Source of the DNA: Budorcas taxicolor
Taxonomy: Eukaryota; Chordata; Mammalia; Artiodactyla; Bovidae
Length of the DNA stretch: 64,000 nucleotides
Reading direction: 5' to 3'
Assembly: GCF_023091745.1 (NCBI RefSeq)
Contig: NC_068935.1
Coordinates: 20,939,775-21,003,774, forward strand
The stretch's first letter is position 1. Every line of letters starts with the position of its first letter. The translations under genes and the position numbers were made by a program. This document shows positions 35,310 to 47,520 of the stretch, one piece after another. The notes beneath the pieces were generated by a model that was not told where the DNA came from, searched no databases, and worked only from the letters and a program-made list of their open reading frames with translations.

Positions 35310-35726
35310 CTGTCGAGGATCTGTCAAAAAAACATGGTCCCCCCAAAATATAATACATGATGGAAAAACAGCATAAATATCTCTGGATGAGAAAGGACCT
35401 TTAAATCTAATACATAAGATAGGTCATTCTATCCTATCCAGTCACAATTACATATCAGGAATTCTGCTTTTTATACATCATGACAATTGCAGATGCAGTC
35501 TTCGTTGAAAACCATATATGGATAGAAGTCAATAGTGAACTCACCATATAGTCTTTCCCTTTTCCCACTAAAGAAGACTTAATGCTTCTCTCCCTTTACC
35601 TAATCCCCAAAATGATACAATGTATTACTTTCATTTTATTTTACTAACCTAGGAAAGATTAGATTCAAAGATGCTCAAATTTCTTCTGTCTCCCACATTC
35701 CCTAAACACACTCTGCATGTTCAGGA
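35310..35726. other. Unclassified sequence in copy A
   Basis: Counterpart of about 62670-63087. No gene seen. Confidence 0.5.
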
Positions 35727-35925
35727 ATGTCTGACTCTTTGCAACCCCATGGACTATAGGCCACCAGGATCTTCTGTCCATGGGATTCTCCATGCAAGAA
35801 TGTTGGAGTGGGTTACTATTTCCTCCTCCAAGGGATCTTCCAGACCCAGGGATTGAGCCAAGGTCTCCTGTGTCTCTTGCACTGCAGGGGAAATTTTAAC
35901 CACTGAGCCACTGAGGAATCCCCAG
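35727..35925 (-). repeat. Bov-tA-type SINE
   Basis: Reverse-complement SINE ('tgtctgactctttgcaaccc' to 'gagccactgaggaatcccc'). Shared with 63088-63306. Confidence 0.85.
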
Positions 35926-36072
35926 GGGAGACAGATAAGACTGTATTGAGGAGACTGAACTTAAACTGAACATGGGAAGAAGAGGGCTTTTAGGTGAAGG
36001 GAGAGAGAGATTAAAAGCAGGAGTGGGCATGAGTACATGGTCTTAAGTGGAGGTAGGGGCTTGTTTTCCATA

Positions 36073-36180
36073 CATGTAGAATGCAAATAATCATACCTAC
36101 TTTGTAAGACCACTGTGAGGATTATAAGTTCTAGGAGAGAGGTAACAAATACTTGTTCAGCATGGTGCAGTTATTGCTCC
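36073..36180 (+). repeat. MIR SINE fragment
   Basis: Reads 'aataatcatacctactttgt', 'actgtgaggattataag'. Shared with 63455-63560. Confidence 0.65.
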
Positions 36181-37844
36181 AGAGCCCATAGCAGACATTA
36201 ACAGTTCTTCACAACATTCTACCAGAGAAGCAAGTCACAGGCTCAGAATTCTCTTACACACAGCTACAGATAGTCAGTACTAATCAGAGTATGTAGTTGG
36301 CATAAATTAGGTACTCAAGGAATCATAAGTGTTATAACCCCTAGAGACCCACAAAATGTTGGGTACAACTAAAGAATGCAGAACTTGCCCTTCCTAATCT
36401 TACCAAATACAAGTGAAACTCTCTGCATTTACAGTGTGTCAGAGGCCTGCCATGTCTTTAGCACTTGAAGGTCTGACAAGAGACTGAGACCCAATCTGCT
36501 ACAAAGGTTATCTGCCATATGTTGTAACATCTCTTATGAGCTATAATTAGCAGCACACTTGATCTTTAGGAGTTGTAAAACCTCTAGAACATGGCTAATT
36601 TCCCTAATGTCTTCATTTACCTCCCATAGCAATGTGAGAATCCCTCAGGGCCTGAATCAAATTGGCAAGTACAATCAAGAAGCAATAGTCTGTCTTTGCG
36701 ATTTCTTCTTGACTCCATGTAATTCTCTGCATTCAACCCTAGTAATATGATGTCTGCCTAATGGCAGATCACCTTGCCATCCATCCAGCATCCAGATTCT
36801 TGCCTTACTAAAAAAACTCTCTCAGTGTTTTCAGGCCTCTTTCTGTGTTGGACTGAGAGAAAGGAACAGTGTGCAAATGGGTCATGTATTGTGGGGCCCA
36901 TGTTATTGGACATGTATTACAGAGACAAAGTTAGTCTGGATGGTGACTAAGCAGAATCATTCAGACATGCGATGTGGCTGCCAGCAGAGAGTAGGCAAAG
37001 GAGACAAGGTAGGTGATGGAGGAGTCCGGGAAACATGACAGTAAGAGGAACGTTAAACAGGTCCATGGAGCAGGAAAGCTGCTGAGGCTCCTTACTACTG
37101 TTGTGCACATTAGAAAGGAAAACTGGGAAGCTGAAAGGGAATTTTGGAGAGAGTGTTCATAACGTGTTGAACTTTATAAGCAGCTAGGTCATGGGTCCGA
37201 CTGAGCCAGAGGAAGGTTAAAGCTTAAAGGAAGCTGTGAGGTCTGATCTGAGCCGTAGCAATGGGCAAATTGATCTCAGCTGGACTGTTCTATATCTGAT
37301 ATGAGGATATCAGGATGGTTTTTCTACCTCATTAACTTACAGAGCAGAGTGAAATAGTGCATAACTCCAAGTAGGAACTACCAAGTCCTGATAGCAGGGT
37401 TAACTCAACTCCTATTTCTCTCTTGCCTCTGAGCCAGCTACATGTCCCAAGCCTGAGCCAGGTCTGTTCTAGCTCATTGTTTAGAGGTGACCATGTAGCC
37501 TCAAACAGACACTAGGAAGGAAGCAATCCACATCTCACACATCTCAGGGGCCATTTTTTGAGTCACATACATTCTACATTCAAAAATCAAGAGAGTGCCA
37601 AAGCAGAAAGGGTGTTTTGAGAATTCTCAGCCTAGAGTGTTTTGGAAAGTGCTGATGGGGAAACTTCCACATCAACATTATCTATGGAATGTGATTGAAA
37701 TGCAAATTATCTAGTCTCATCCTAGACCCACAATTTACACTGCCTAGAGTTGAGACCCAAATATCTGAATGTTAAAATTTCCAGGGATTCTGATGTATCC
37801 TGAAATTTGAAAAACTCTGATAAATATAGGAGTTTTCTGTGGGC
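36181..37844. other. Long stretch without recognised gene or transposon
   Basis: About 1.66 kb. The first 430 bp match copy B to the window end. The rest is single-copy here. No ORF with recognisable domains. Confidence 0.5.
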
Positions 37845-40047
37845 AGTTCAGTTTAGTTCAGGCACTCAGAAGTGTCCAACTCTGACACTTCTCCCCATCA
37901 GGTGGCCAAAGTATTGGAGTTTCAGCTTAAGAATCAGTCCTTCATAAAAATATTCAGGATTGATTTCAAACATTTGGCCACCTGATGCAAAGAACTGACT
38001 CATTGGAAAAGACTTATGTTGGGACAGATTGAAGGCCGGAGGAGAAGGGGACGATAGAGGATGAGATGGTTGGATGGAGTCACTGATTTGGTGGACATGA
38101 GTTTGAGTAAGCTCCAGGAGTTAGTGATGGAGAGGGAAGCCTGGCGTGCTGCAGTCCATGGAGTCGCAAAGAGTCGGACACGACTGAGTGACTGAACTGA
38201 ACTGATTTCCTTTAGGATTCACTGATTTGATCTCCTTGCAGCCCAAGGGACTCTCAAGAGTGTTCTCAAACACCACTGTTCAAAAGCATCAGTTCTTTGG
38301 TGCTTAGCTTTCTTTATGTTACAACTCTCATATCCATACATAACTAAGGAAAAACCATAGATTGAATAGGTGGACCTTTGTTTGCAAAGTAATGTCTCTG
38401 CCTTTTAATATGCTGTCTAGGTTTATCACAGCTTTTCTTCCAAGGAGCAAGCATCTTTTAATTTCATGGCCACAGTCACCATCTGCAGTGATTTTGGAGA
38501 CCATAAAAATAAAGTCTTTCACCGGTTCCATTGTCTTTCCATCTATACGCCATGAAGCAGTGGGACCGGATGCCATGATCCTAGTTTTTAGAATACTGAG
38601 TTTTAAGCCAGCTTATTCACTCACCTCTTTCAATTTCATTAAGAGGCTCTTTAGTTCCTCTTCACTTTCTGCCTAAGGGTGGTGTCATCTGCATATCCGA
38701 GGTTACTGATATTTCTCTTGGCCATCTTGATTCCAGCTTGTGCTTCATCCAGCCTGGCATTTTGCATGATGGACGCTGCATAGAAGTTAAATAAGCAGGG
38801 TGACAATATACAGCCTTGACGTACTCCTTTCCCAATTTGGAACCAGTCTGTTACTCAATGTCCGGTTCTAACTGTTGCTTCTTGACCTACATACAGATTT
38901 CTCAGGAGGCAGGTAAGGTGGTCAGGTATTCTCATCTCTCTGGTATTCTCACTGTGGAAGAATTTTCCACAATTTGTTGTGATCCACACAGTCAGAGGCT
39001 TTGGCATAGTCAGTAAAGCAGAAGTAGATGTTTTTTGGAACTCTTTTGCTTCTTCTATGATTCAACAGATGTTGGCAATTTGATCTCTGGTCCCTCTGCC
39101 TTTTCTAAATCTAGCTTGAATATCTGGAGGTTCTCAGTTTATATACTATTGAAGCCTCACTTAGATAATTTTGAGCATTACTTTACTAGCATGTGAGATG
39201 AGTGCAAATGTGTGGTAGTTTGAACAGTCTTTGGCATTGTGTTTCTTTGGGATTGAAATGAAAACTGACCTTTTCCAGCCCTGTGGCCACTGCTGAGTTT
39301 TCCAAATTTGCTAGCATATTGAGTGCAGCACTTTTACAGCATCATCTTGTAGGACTCGAACTAGTTCTGCTGGAATTCCTTCACCTCCACTAGCTTCATT
39401 CATAGTGATGCTTCCTAAGGCCCACTTGACTTCACATTCCAGGATTTCTGGCTCTAAGTGAGTGATCACCCCATTGTGGTTATCTGGTCATTACTATCTT
39501 TATTGTATAGTTCTTCTGTGTATTCTTGCCACCTCTTCTTAGTATTTTCTGCTTCTGTTAGGTCCATACTGTCTGCTCTTTATTGTGCCCGTCTTTGCAT
39601 GAAATGTTCCCTTTGTATCTAATTTTCTTGAAGAGGTTTCTAGCCTTTCCCATTCTATTTTTTCCCCTTTATTTCTTTGCATTGATCACCGAGGAAGGCC
39701 TTCTTAGCTCTGCTTGCTATTCTTTGGAACTCTGCATTCAGATGGGTATATCTTCCCTTTCTCACTTGCCTTTTGCTTCTCTGCTTTTCTCAGCTATTTG
39801 TAAGGCCTCCTCAGACAACCATTTTGCCTTTTTTCATTTCTTCTTTTCATGGATGTCCTGATCACCACCTCCTGTGAAATGACATGAACCTCTATCCATA
39901 GTTCTTCAGCCACTCTGTCAGATCTAATCCCTTGAATCTATTTGTCACTTCTACTCTATAATCATAAGGAATTTGATTAGGACCTATTTGAATGGTCTAG
40001 TGGTTTTCCATACTTTCTTCAATTTAAGTCTGAATTTTGCAATAAGC
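37845..40047 (-). mobile_element. BovB LINE, decayed
   Basis: Minus-strand BovB from the 3' tail (with a deletion near 37886) through RT (38690-39400) and linker (39400-40040), ending before the endonuclease. Many frame breaks; only short frames such as 38328-38576 remain. Interrupted by the BovB at 37968-38202. Confidence 0.9.
37968..38202 (+). mobile_element. Nested BovB LINE 3' fragment with target-site duplication
   Basis: About 235 bp of sense BovB 3' end ('tttggccacctgatgcaaag' to 'gactgaactgaac') inside an opposite-strand BovB. Flanked by tgatttc at 37961-37967 and 38203-38209. Confidence 0.92.
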
Positions 40048-42275
40048 AGTCACCAAATATTCCCAAGGTAATATCTGAAGACCTCTGATCACAGAATAAT
40101 TTGGGAATACACAAACATAAAAATGGAAAAGGTCAGTTTTCATTCCAAACCCAAAGAAAGGCAATGCCAAAGAATGCTCAAACTACTTACTGTACAATTT
40201 CACTCATCTCACACGTTAGTAAAGTAATGCTCAAAATTCTCCAAGCCAGGCTTCAACAGTATGTGAGTCGTGAACTTCCAGATGTTCAAGCTGGTTTTAG
40301 AAAAGGCATAGGAACCAGAGATCAAATTGCCAACATCCATTGAATTATTGAAAAAACAGAGAGTCCCAGAAAAACATCTATTTCTGCTTTATTGACTATG
40401 CCAAAGCCTTTGACTGTGTGGACCACCACAAACTGTTGAAAATTCTTAAAGATATGGGAATACCAGACCACCTGACCTGCCTTTTAAGAAATCTGTGTAC
40501 AGGTCAGTACACAACAGTTAGAACTAATAAGGAAAGGAGTATGTCAAGGCTGTATATTGTCCCCCTGCCTATTTAATTTATATGCAGAGTACATAATGAG
40601 AAACACTGGGCTGGATGAAGCATAAGTTACAATCAAGATTGCTGGGAGAAATGTCAATAGCCTCAGATATGCAGATGACACCACCCCTATGACAGAAAGT
40701 GAAGAAGAACTAAAGAGCTTCTTGATGAAAGTGGAAGAGGAGAGTGAAAAAGTTGACTTAAAGATCAACATTCAGAAAACTAAGATCATGGCATCTGGTT
40801 CCATCACTTCATGGGAAATAGATGGGGAAACAGTGGAAACAGTGTCAGACTTTATTTTGAGGGGCTCCAAAATCACTGCAGATGGTGATTGCAGCCATGA
40901 AATTCAAAGATGCTTACTCTTTGGAAGAAAAGTTATGACCAACCTAGACAGGATATTAAAAGGCAGAGACAGAAGATGGCAGAGGAATAGGACAGGGAGA
41001 CCCCTTTCTCCCCCACGAATTCATCAAAAGAACATTTAAATGCTGAGTAAATTCCACAAGACAGCTTCTGAATTCCATCAGAGGACATCAGGCACCCAGA
41101 AAAGCAGCCCATTGTCTTGGAAAGGAGGTAGGAAAAGAATATCAAAGACAAAAAGAGACACAAAAGAGGTAGGGATGGAGCTCTGTCCTGGGAAGGGAGT
41201 CTTAAAGAGAGAAGTTTCCAAACACCAGGAAACACTCTCACTGCTGAGTCTGTGGCGAGCCTTGGAACCACAGAGGGCAACATAACTGAGAAGATAAATA
41301 AATAAATAATTAAAACCCACAGATTATGTGCCCAACGGTAGCTCCCCCAGTGGAGAAGCAGTACAGACACCTGCATCTGCCACTAGCAAGTGGGCGCTGG
41401 GCAGAGAGGCGCGGGCTGCATTGCTTAGAGTAAGGACTGGGCCTGAATGCCCTGAGGGAAATCTGAGGGAAGTAACTTTGGCTAGCAAACCAGTCTGTGA
41501 GATAGCTACCACATGAAAAGCCTTAACCTAAAACAATGCCAGGCCCACTCACAGAACAAAGGAATGAACAGAGATAGCTGGCTGCAGACCATCCCCCTCC
41601 AGTGATAGGTGGCCAGAGCCAGAAGGGGGCAATCGCGGCCCCAGAGAGGCATTATCTACCAAACTGCAAGCAGGCTCTTTGCTAGCTAAGACTCCTAGGG
41701 ATTCTGGATGGTCAACATCCACCTGAGAAGGTGCACCAGTTGTACACCCAGAAAACTAAGTGGCAGGGATGGGGGAGGTGATAAGTCGCAGCGACTACAC
41801 TTGCCAAATACCTCATCACCTGAACTGCTCGGACCTGGGAAGGGCACAAAATGCAGGCCCAACTGAGTCTGTGCCTCTGAGGACTACCCGAGTGCCTGAA
41901 CCTGAGTGGCTTAGACCTGGGAGGTGCATGCAGCCCAGGGCCAGCCTTGGACAGTTCCTGGCGGAGCAACCTAGAGCCTGAGCAGTGTGGGCAGGGAGGG
42001 CACACACACCATGAGCAGGGGGCAGGACCAATGTGGCTGAGACACTGCGAGCATATGCCAGTGTTATTTGTTTGCAGCGTCCCTCCCCCCACCCACAGCG
42101 CAGCTGAACAAGTGAGCCTAAAAAAGTGTCCATCACTGCCCCCTTGTGTCAGAGAGGAAATTAGACACTGAAGAGAACAGCAAACAGAAGCTAAAACAGA
42201 GGAAACCGCCTTGGAAGTGACAGGTGCAATAGATAAAAACCCTGTAGTTAGTACTGACTACATAGGAAGGGGCTT

Positions 42276-42553
42276 ACGCTGCTGCTGCTAAGTCACTTCA
42301 GTCGTATCCGACTCTGTGCGATCCCATAGATGGCAGCCCACCAGGCTCCCCCGTCCCTCGGACTCTCCAGGCAAGAACACTGGAATGAGTTGCCATTTCC
42401 TTCTCCAGCGCATGAAAGTGAAAAGTGAAAGTGAAGTCGTTCAGTCGTGTCAAACTCCTAGCGACCCCATGTACTGCAGCCTATCAGGCTCCTCCATCTA
42501 TGGGATTTTCCAGGCAAGCGTACTGGAGTGGGTTGCCATTGCCTTCTCTGAGG
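42276..42553 (-). repeat. Bov-A2-type SINE in L1 5' UTR
   Basis: Two-unit SINE in reverse ('gctgctgctaagtcacttca', then 'gaagtcgttcagtcgtgtca'). Flanked by gaaggggcttac (about 42266) and gaaggggcctat (about 42554), a near-exact target duplication. Confidence 0.92.
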
Positions 42554-42639
42554 AAGGGGCCTATAGATCTTGAGAAATATAAGCTGGACCAAAGAACTAT
42601 CCAAAAATGAACTGACCACACACTGCCCACAACAACACC

Positions 42640-43460
42640 AGAGAAAGTCTCAGATATATTTTTACTATTTTTACTATCATTCTTTTTTAAATTATTTTTT
42701 TAAATTTTTAAGTCCTCTATTACTCCTTTAATTTTCATTTTTATAACCTACTATTACTTTGCAAAAAAAAGAGACCCTATTTTTTAAAGCATACTTCATA
42801 TATATATATATTATAATTTTTGTGACTTTTTTTTCTTTTCTTTAATACTGTATTTTTGAAAATCCAACCTCTACTTTAGATTTTTAATCTTTGCTTTTTG
42901 ATATTTGTTATCAATTTTGTACCTTTAAGAACCCAATCTTCAGGACCCATTTTTACTTGGGAGCAAGATTACTGGCTTGACTGCTCACTCCCCCTTTGGA
43001 CTCTCTTTTTTCTCCACCAGGTCACCTCTATCTCCTCCCTCCCCCTTCTCTTCTCTACCCAACTCTGTGAATCTCTTTGTGTGTGTTCCAGATGGTGGAG
43101 ATCACTTAGGGAACTGATTACTGGCTGGATCTGTCTCTCTCCTTTTGATTCTCCCCTTTACCCTCCTGGCCACCTCTGTCTCCTTCTTCCCTCTTCTCTT
43201 CTCTGTATAACTCCATGAACATCTCTGAGTGGTCCAGACTGTGGAGCACACATAAGGAAGTGATTACTTGCTAGTTTGCTCTCTCCTCTTTTGATTCCAC
43301 CTCATCTCATTCGGATCACCTCTATCTCCCTCCTCCCTCTTCTTTTCTCCATGTCACTCTGTGAACCTCTATGGGTGTCCCTCAGTGTGGAGAAACTTTT
43401 CATTTTAATGAAGATGTTTTATCAATGGTGCTGTATAGATGGACAAGTCTTGAGGCTACT
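42640..43460 (+). repeat. L1 5' UTR with degenerate repeated segments
   Basis: T-rich tract, then three related ~120-150 bp segments containing ctctgtgaa and tctccctcctccctctt motifs (42960-43400). This is part of the L1 5' UTR rather than a separate locus. Confidence 0.6.
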
Positions 43461-44033
43461 GTAAAAATAAGACTGAAAACCAGGAGCAGGAGGCTTAAGT
43501 CCGAATCCTGAGAACACCAGAGAACTCCTGACTCCAGGGAACATTAATCGACAGGAGCTCATCAAATGCCTCCACACCTAAACTCAAACCAAGCACCACC
43601 CAAGGGCCAACAAGTTCCAGAGCAAGACATACCACACAAATTCTCCAGCAACACAGGAACACAGCCCTGAGCTTCAATATACAGCATGTTCAGAGTCACT
43701 CCAAATCACTGACATCTCATAACTCATTACTGGACACTTCATTGCACTCCAGAGAGAAGAAATCCAGCTCCACCCACCAGAACACCGACACAAGCTTCCC
43801 TAACCAGAAAACCTTGACAAGCCACCCATACAACACCACCAACAGCAAGGAAACTTCACAATAAAGAGAACTCCACAAACTGCCAGAATACAGAAAGGCC
43901 ACCCCAAACACAGCAATATAAACAAGATGAAGAGACAGAGGAATACCCAGAAGGTAAAGGAACAGGATAAATGCCCACCAAACCAAACAAAAGAGGAAGA
44001 GATAAGGAATCTTCTGATAAAGAATTCTGAATA

Positions 44034-44840
44034 ATGATCGTGAAAATGATCCAAAATCTTGAAATCAAAATGGAATCACAGATAAATAGCCTGGAGACAA
44101 GGATTGAGAAAATGCAAGAAAGGTTTAACAAGGACCTAGAGGAAATAAAAAAGAGTCAATATATACTGAATAATGCAATAAATGAGATTGAAAACACTCT
44201 GGAGGGAACAAATAGTAGAATAACAGAGGCAGAAGTTAGGATTAGTGAAGTAGAAGATAGAATGGTAGAAATAAATGAATCAGAGAGGAAAAAAGAAAAA
44301 TGAATTAAAAGAAATGAGGACAACTTCAGAGACCTCCGGGACAATGTTAAACACCCCAATATTTGAATCATAGGAGTCCCAGAAGAAGAAGACAGAAAGA
44401 AAGACCATGAGAAAATACTTGAAGAGATGATAGTTGAAAACTTCCCTAAAATGGGGAAGGAAATAATTAACCAAGTCCAAGAAACCCAGAGAGTCCCAAA
44501 GAGGATAAACCCAAGGCAAAATACCCCAAGACACACATTAATCAAATTAACAAAGATCAAACTCAAAGAACAAATGTTAAAAGCAGCAAGGGGAAAACAA
44601 CAAATAACACACAAGAGGATTCCCATAAGGATAACAGCTGATCTTTCAAGAGAAACTCTTCAGGCCAGGAGGGAATGGCAGGACATATTTAAAGTGATGA
44701 AAGAAAATAACCTACAGTCCAGATAGGATCCAGCAAGGATCTCATTCAAATATGAAGGAGAAATCAAAAGCTTTAGAGACAAGCAAAAGCTGAGAGAATT
44801 CAGCACCACCAAACCAGCTCTCCAACAAATGCTAAAGGAT
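44034..44840 (+). pseudogene. L1 ORF1 remnant (RNA-binding protein)
   Basis: The first frame (44034-44303) gives a long heptad-like coiled coil (KIQN.. to RISEVEDRMVEINESE), matching the trimerising region of L1 ORF1 protein. A stop at 44301, at a former CGA codon, ends it. The next frame, 44427-44726, carries the RNA-binding and C-terminal parts (NPRQNTPRHTLIKLTK, KGKQQ-like, TADLSRETLQARREW). A small deletion near 44725 adds another stop. ORF1 protein binds L1 RNA as a chaperone; this copy cannot make it intact. Confidence 0.9.
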
Positions 44841-44900
44841 CTTCTCTAGACAGGAAACACAAAAACGGTGTATAAACTCGAGCCCCAAACAATAAAATAA

Positions 44901-45389
44901 ATGGCATCGGGATCATACTTACCAGTAATTACCTTAAATGTAAATGGGATGAATGCCCCAAGCAAAAGACAAAGACTGGCTGAATGGATACAAAAACAAG
45001 ACCCCTATATATGTTGTCTCTAAGAGACTCACCTCAAAACAGGGGACACATACAGACTGAAAGTGAAGGGCTGGAAAATGATATTCCACACAAATAGAGA
45101 CCAAAAGAAAGCAGGAGTAGCAATACACATACCAGATAAAATAGACTTCAAAACAAAGGCTGTGAAAAGAGACAAAGAAGGATACTACATAATGATCAAA
45201 GGATCCATCCAAAAAGAAGTCATAACAGTTATAAATATATATGCACCAAACATAGGAGTACCACTATATGTAAGACAAATGCTAACAAGTATGAAAGGGG
45301 AAATTGACAACATCACAATAATAGTGGGAGACCTTAATACCCCACTCACACCTATGGATAGATCAACTAAACAGAAAATTAACAAGTAA
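44901..45389 (+). pseudogene. L1 ORF2 remnant, endonuclease part only
   Basis: Starts MASGSYLPVITLNVNG, the N-terminus of the apurinic-like endonuclease with its active-site Asn. It has a stop (CAA to TAA) at about 45021 in the part reading CCL*ETHL, so the catalytic Glu follows the stop. The frame 45063-45389 continues with GVAIHIPDKIDF, VINIYAPN and VGDLNTPL (catalytic Asp/Asn present) and ends at a stop in INK. The sequence ends soon after, so the reverse transcriptase is absent. Confidence 0.9.
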
Positions 45390-45682
45390 ACACAAACTTT
45401 AAATGATACAATAGACCAGTTAGACCTAATTGATATCTATAGGATATTTCACTATCAGCAATTATCTGAGACTACTTTGTAAACAAAGTTCCATCCAGTA
45501 AAGGCTATGGTTTTTCCAATAGTCATGTATGGATGTGACAGTTGGACTATAAAGAAGGTGAGGACCGAAGAATTGATGCTTTTGAACTCTGGTGTTGGAG
45601 AAGACTCTTGGCAGTGGCTTGGACAGCAAGGAGATCCAACCAGTCCATTCTGAAGGAGACGCATCAAATTTGAGGGGAAAAT

Positions 45683-46699
45683 GGAAGGCCTTGATAAAGG
45701 TCAATCATTAAGCTTCAATAATTAATTAACATCTTTTATTAGTTGACACCTACTGGGTAGGCAGTAAGAAACTCACGGATGGTTCTGGAAAGTGGAAGAT
45801 CTCTGAAAGGTAAATAGGAAAATAGGTAGGTGAGATATGTTAAAGAGGAAAGGATGTATGACAGTTTCTTCCTACTTCAGTACTGTGCAATGAGGGAAGA
45901 GTCTCACCACTGGCATTGTAGACGTACATTGGAACAAACTTGGAAGCAAATCACTCATTTTTTTGTTGCTACTCAGAGCACCTACCTATTGTTTCATTAA
46001 CAACACCCTTGATGTTTCATTAACAACAACATTCACGGTTTCATCACAACACCCCTTTTAGGTAGACAAAATAGTCATTCTTCATACATAAAAGAGAAAA
46101 CTGAGTAGTAAGCAAGCCTTCAGTCAAATCATCCAACTGATGATTTGGGCAAGTTTCCAGCCCAAGTTTCTGCCAGCAATGTTTAATTAATTAATTCTTC
46201 CAAAAATACCTTCTATAGGTCTAGAGAGGAGGTGCCATCAAATGAAACTTAGGGAATCAAATCTTGCATTCAGTGATACACACTTTTTGCCCACAAAGGG
46301 ACAATTTAAATGCTACATAGCACAAGGAAAGGACAATAAGGGGAATTAAATATGTATCAGAAAAGTTCAACCAATATACAAATGATTAGGGTGTGTTTTT
46401 AAGCATCTCCTGGTTTCTTAACTCTTGTTATCAATGCAGGGAAAACTGACCATTTTGAACTTTATGCTTTAAGGATATTTTGTTCTTGTTGCCTAGGTTC
46501 TCAATCTCACCTCTTCATCTTGCCTGTGATGTCTTAATCATCTCCATGGCAACAGTTGTGACCTCAGAGACAGGCTAGAAAGCCAGGAAAAATACATTAA
46601 CAACCAGCGCAGTGATCAGATCCCCACAGCACTGCAGACTATGGTTGGAGCACTGAGGATCAAGTTAAACGAGTAAGTATTCCACTTCTGACTGAGCGT
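45683..46699. other. Unclassified sequence, inner right arm
   Basis: Mirror of 11382-12398; no gene or repeat recognised. Confidence 0.5.
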
Positions 46700-46860
46700 T
46701 CTCTAGAGCAGCACTTCTCAAACTTCAGTGAACACTCAAATCACCTAGAGAATCTTGTTAAAATGGAATACTCATCCAGTAGGTCTGGGACGGGGTCTTA
46801 GGGTCTATATTTCCGACAACCTCCCTAGAGATGCCAAAGCTACTGGTTCCCTGAGTTTTT
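46700..46860 (-). repeat. MER5-type hAT remnant (right arm)
   Basis: Mirror of 11221-11381; reads 'cttctcaaacttcagtgaac' and 'atccagtaggtctggg'. Confidence 0.65.
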
Positions 46861-46974
46861 GGCGTAGCCAGGGCCAAGAACTGTCATTATGCCAAAGTAA
46901 TGTAAGCACATTTGGAGTCCCAGAGGAAGTGCTGTTTTGGACAGCAGTCCTGATGAACACGACACCTCTGATAT

Positions 46975-47095
46975 CAACTGGTTGTGTGTTCTTGGGTAAA
47001 TATTTTTACCTCTCTGAGCCTGTTTTTCTTCTCTGTGAAATTATGAATGTGGTCTGGATGATGTCTAAGATCAGTTTGGATTGTAAACCTGTTTG
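46975..47095 (+). repeat. MIR SINE fragment (right arm)
   Basis: Mirror of 10986-11106; 'tacctctctgagcctg' marks the MIR 3' half. Confidence 0.75.
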
Positions 47096-47520
47096 AGTCT
47101 CTTATAAAGAAGAAAAATGTAGAACCGTAGGCGTAGTCTGAGGGCAGAATGCCCCTATATTATCAAAGGAAGGATGAAAGTAACCTACTATAACTCTTTC
47201 CTTTATCTTCTTAATTCCAAATCTTCTGTGTGTCTTCAGGTAATCAATTTCTTCTAAATGGGGATAATACTGGCATTTTCCTAAAGAAGAGGCAACATTG
47301 AATGGTGGATAAGAGTTTTGAGCATTTCTGAGCTCTCAGCATACACTTGTGACCTAATAGCTAACAGCTTTGGCTACTCACTCATGACGCTGTCCCTCTG
47401 ATCACAGAGCAAAACCACTGTCTGCCCACTGGTATCCAGTTCTGGTACTCAATTCTGCCTAGCCCCACTTCATTCCAGAAGATACAAGAGAGAGTTACTC
47501 AGAATCACCTCCTTCCCTAT
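47096..47520. other. Sequence upstream of the right RTL4 copy
   Basis: Expected place of the RTL4 N-terminal half, but no frame gives it. A loosely MIR-like patch lies at 47250-47460. Confidence 0.4.

Larger units (their letters stand above)
27921..36615 (+). repeat. Older segmental duplication, copy A
   Basis: Colinear with 56727-64000 (copy B) on the same strand, with many substitutions (roughly 10-20% by eye). Both contain the same MIRs, the composite SINE, the L1 tail and SINEs at equivalent places. A has extra BovB insertions at 29712-31099 and 34832-35309. B lacks A's 31598-33635. The right limit in A is where copy B reaches the window end; similarity may continue. Confidence 0.93.
40971..45467 (+). 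mobile_element. L1 LINE (bovine type), 5' complete, 3' truncated
   Basis: Begins 'agaagatggcagaggaatag', the usual 5' start, followed by about 3 kb of 5' UTR (interrupted by a SINE at 42276-42553). ORF1 follows at 44034, and ORF2 at 44901, where it stops after the endonuclease N-terminal part. RT and 3' UTR are missing. The pentamer gagac lies on both sides (40966-40970 and 45468-45472). The last ~16 bases before the right gagac are not L1. Confidence 0.9.
40093..45660 (+). mobile_element. BovB LINE interrupted by L1
   Basis: BovB pieces 40093-40970 (RT domain, ending in ..ggatattaaaaggcagagac) and 45473-45660 (resuming tactttgtaaacaaagttcc, then VKAMVFPIVMYGCDSW) flank an L1. The RT box YADD is intact at about 40670. 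It shares an extra ~30 bp at its 5' end (aataatttgggaatacacaa) and a ~28 bp deletion near 40530 with the element at 23779-27640. It ends 22 bp before the inner edge of the right arm. Confidence 0.9.

Noticed and set aside
42898..43464. Plus-strand frames of 62-106 codons rich in Leu, Ser and Phe
   Set aside because: These are in the pyrimidine-rich L1 5' UTR and have no domain or start context.
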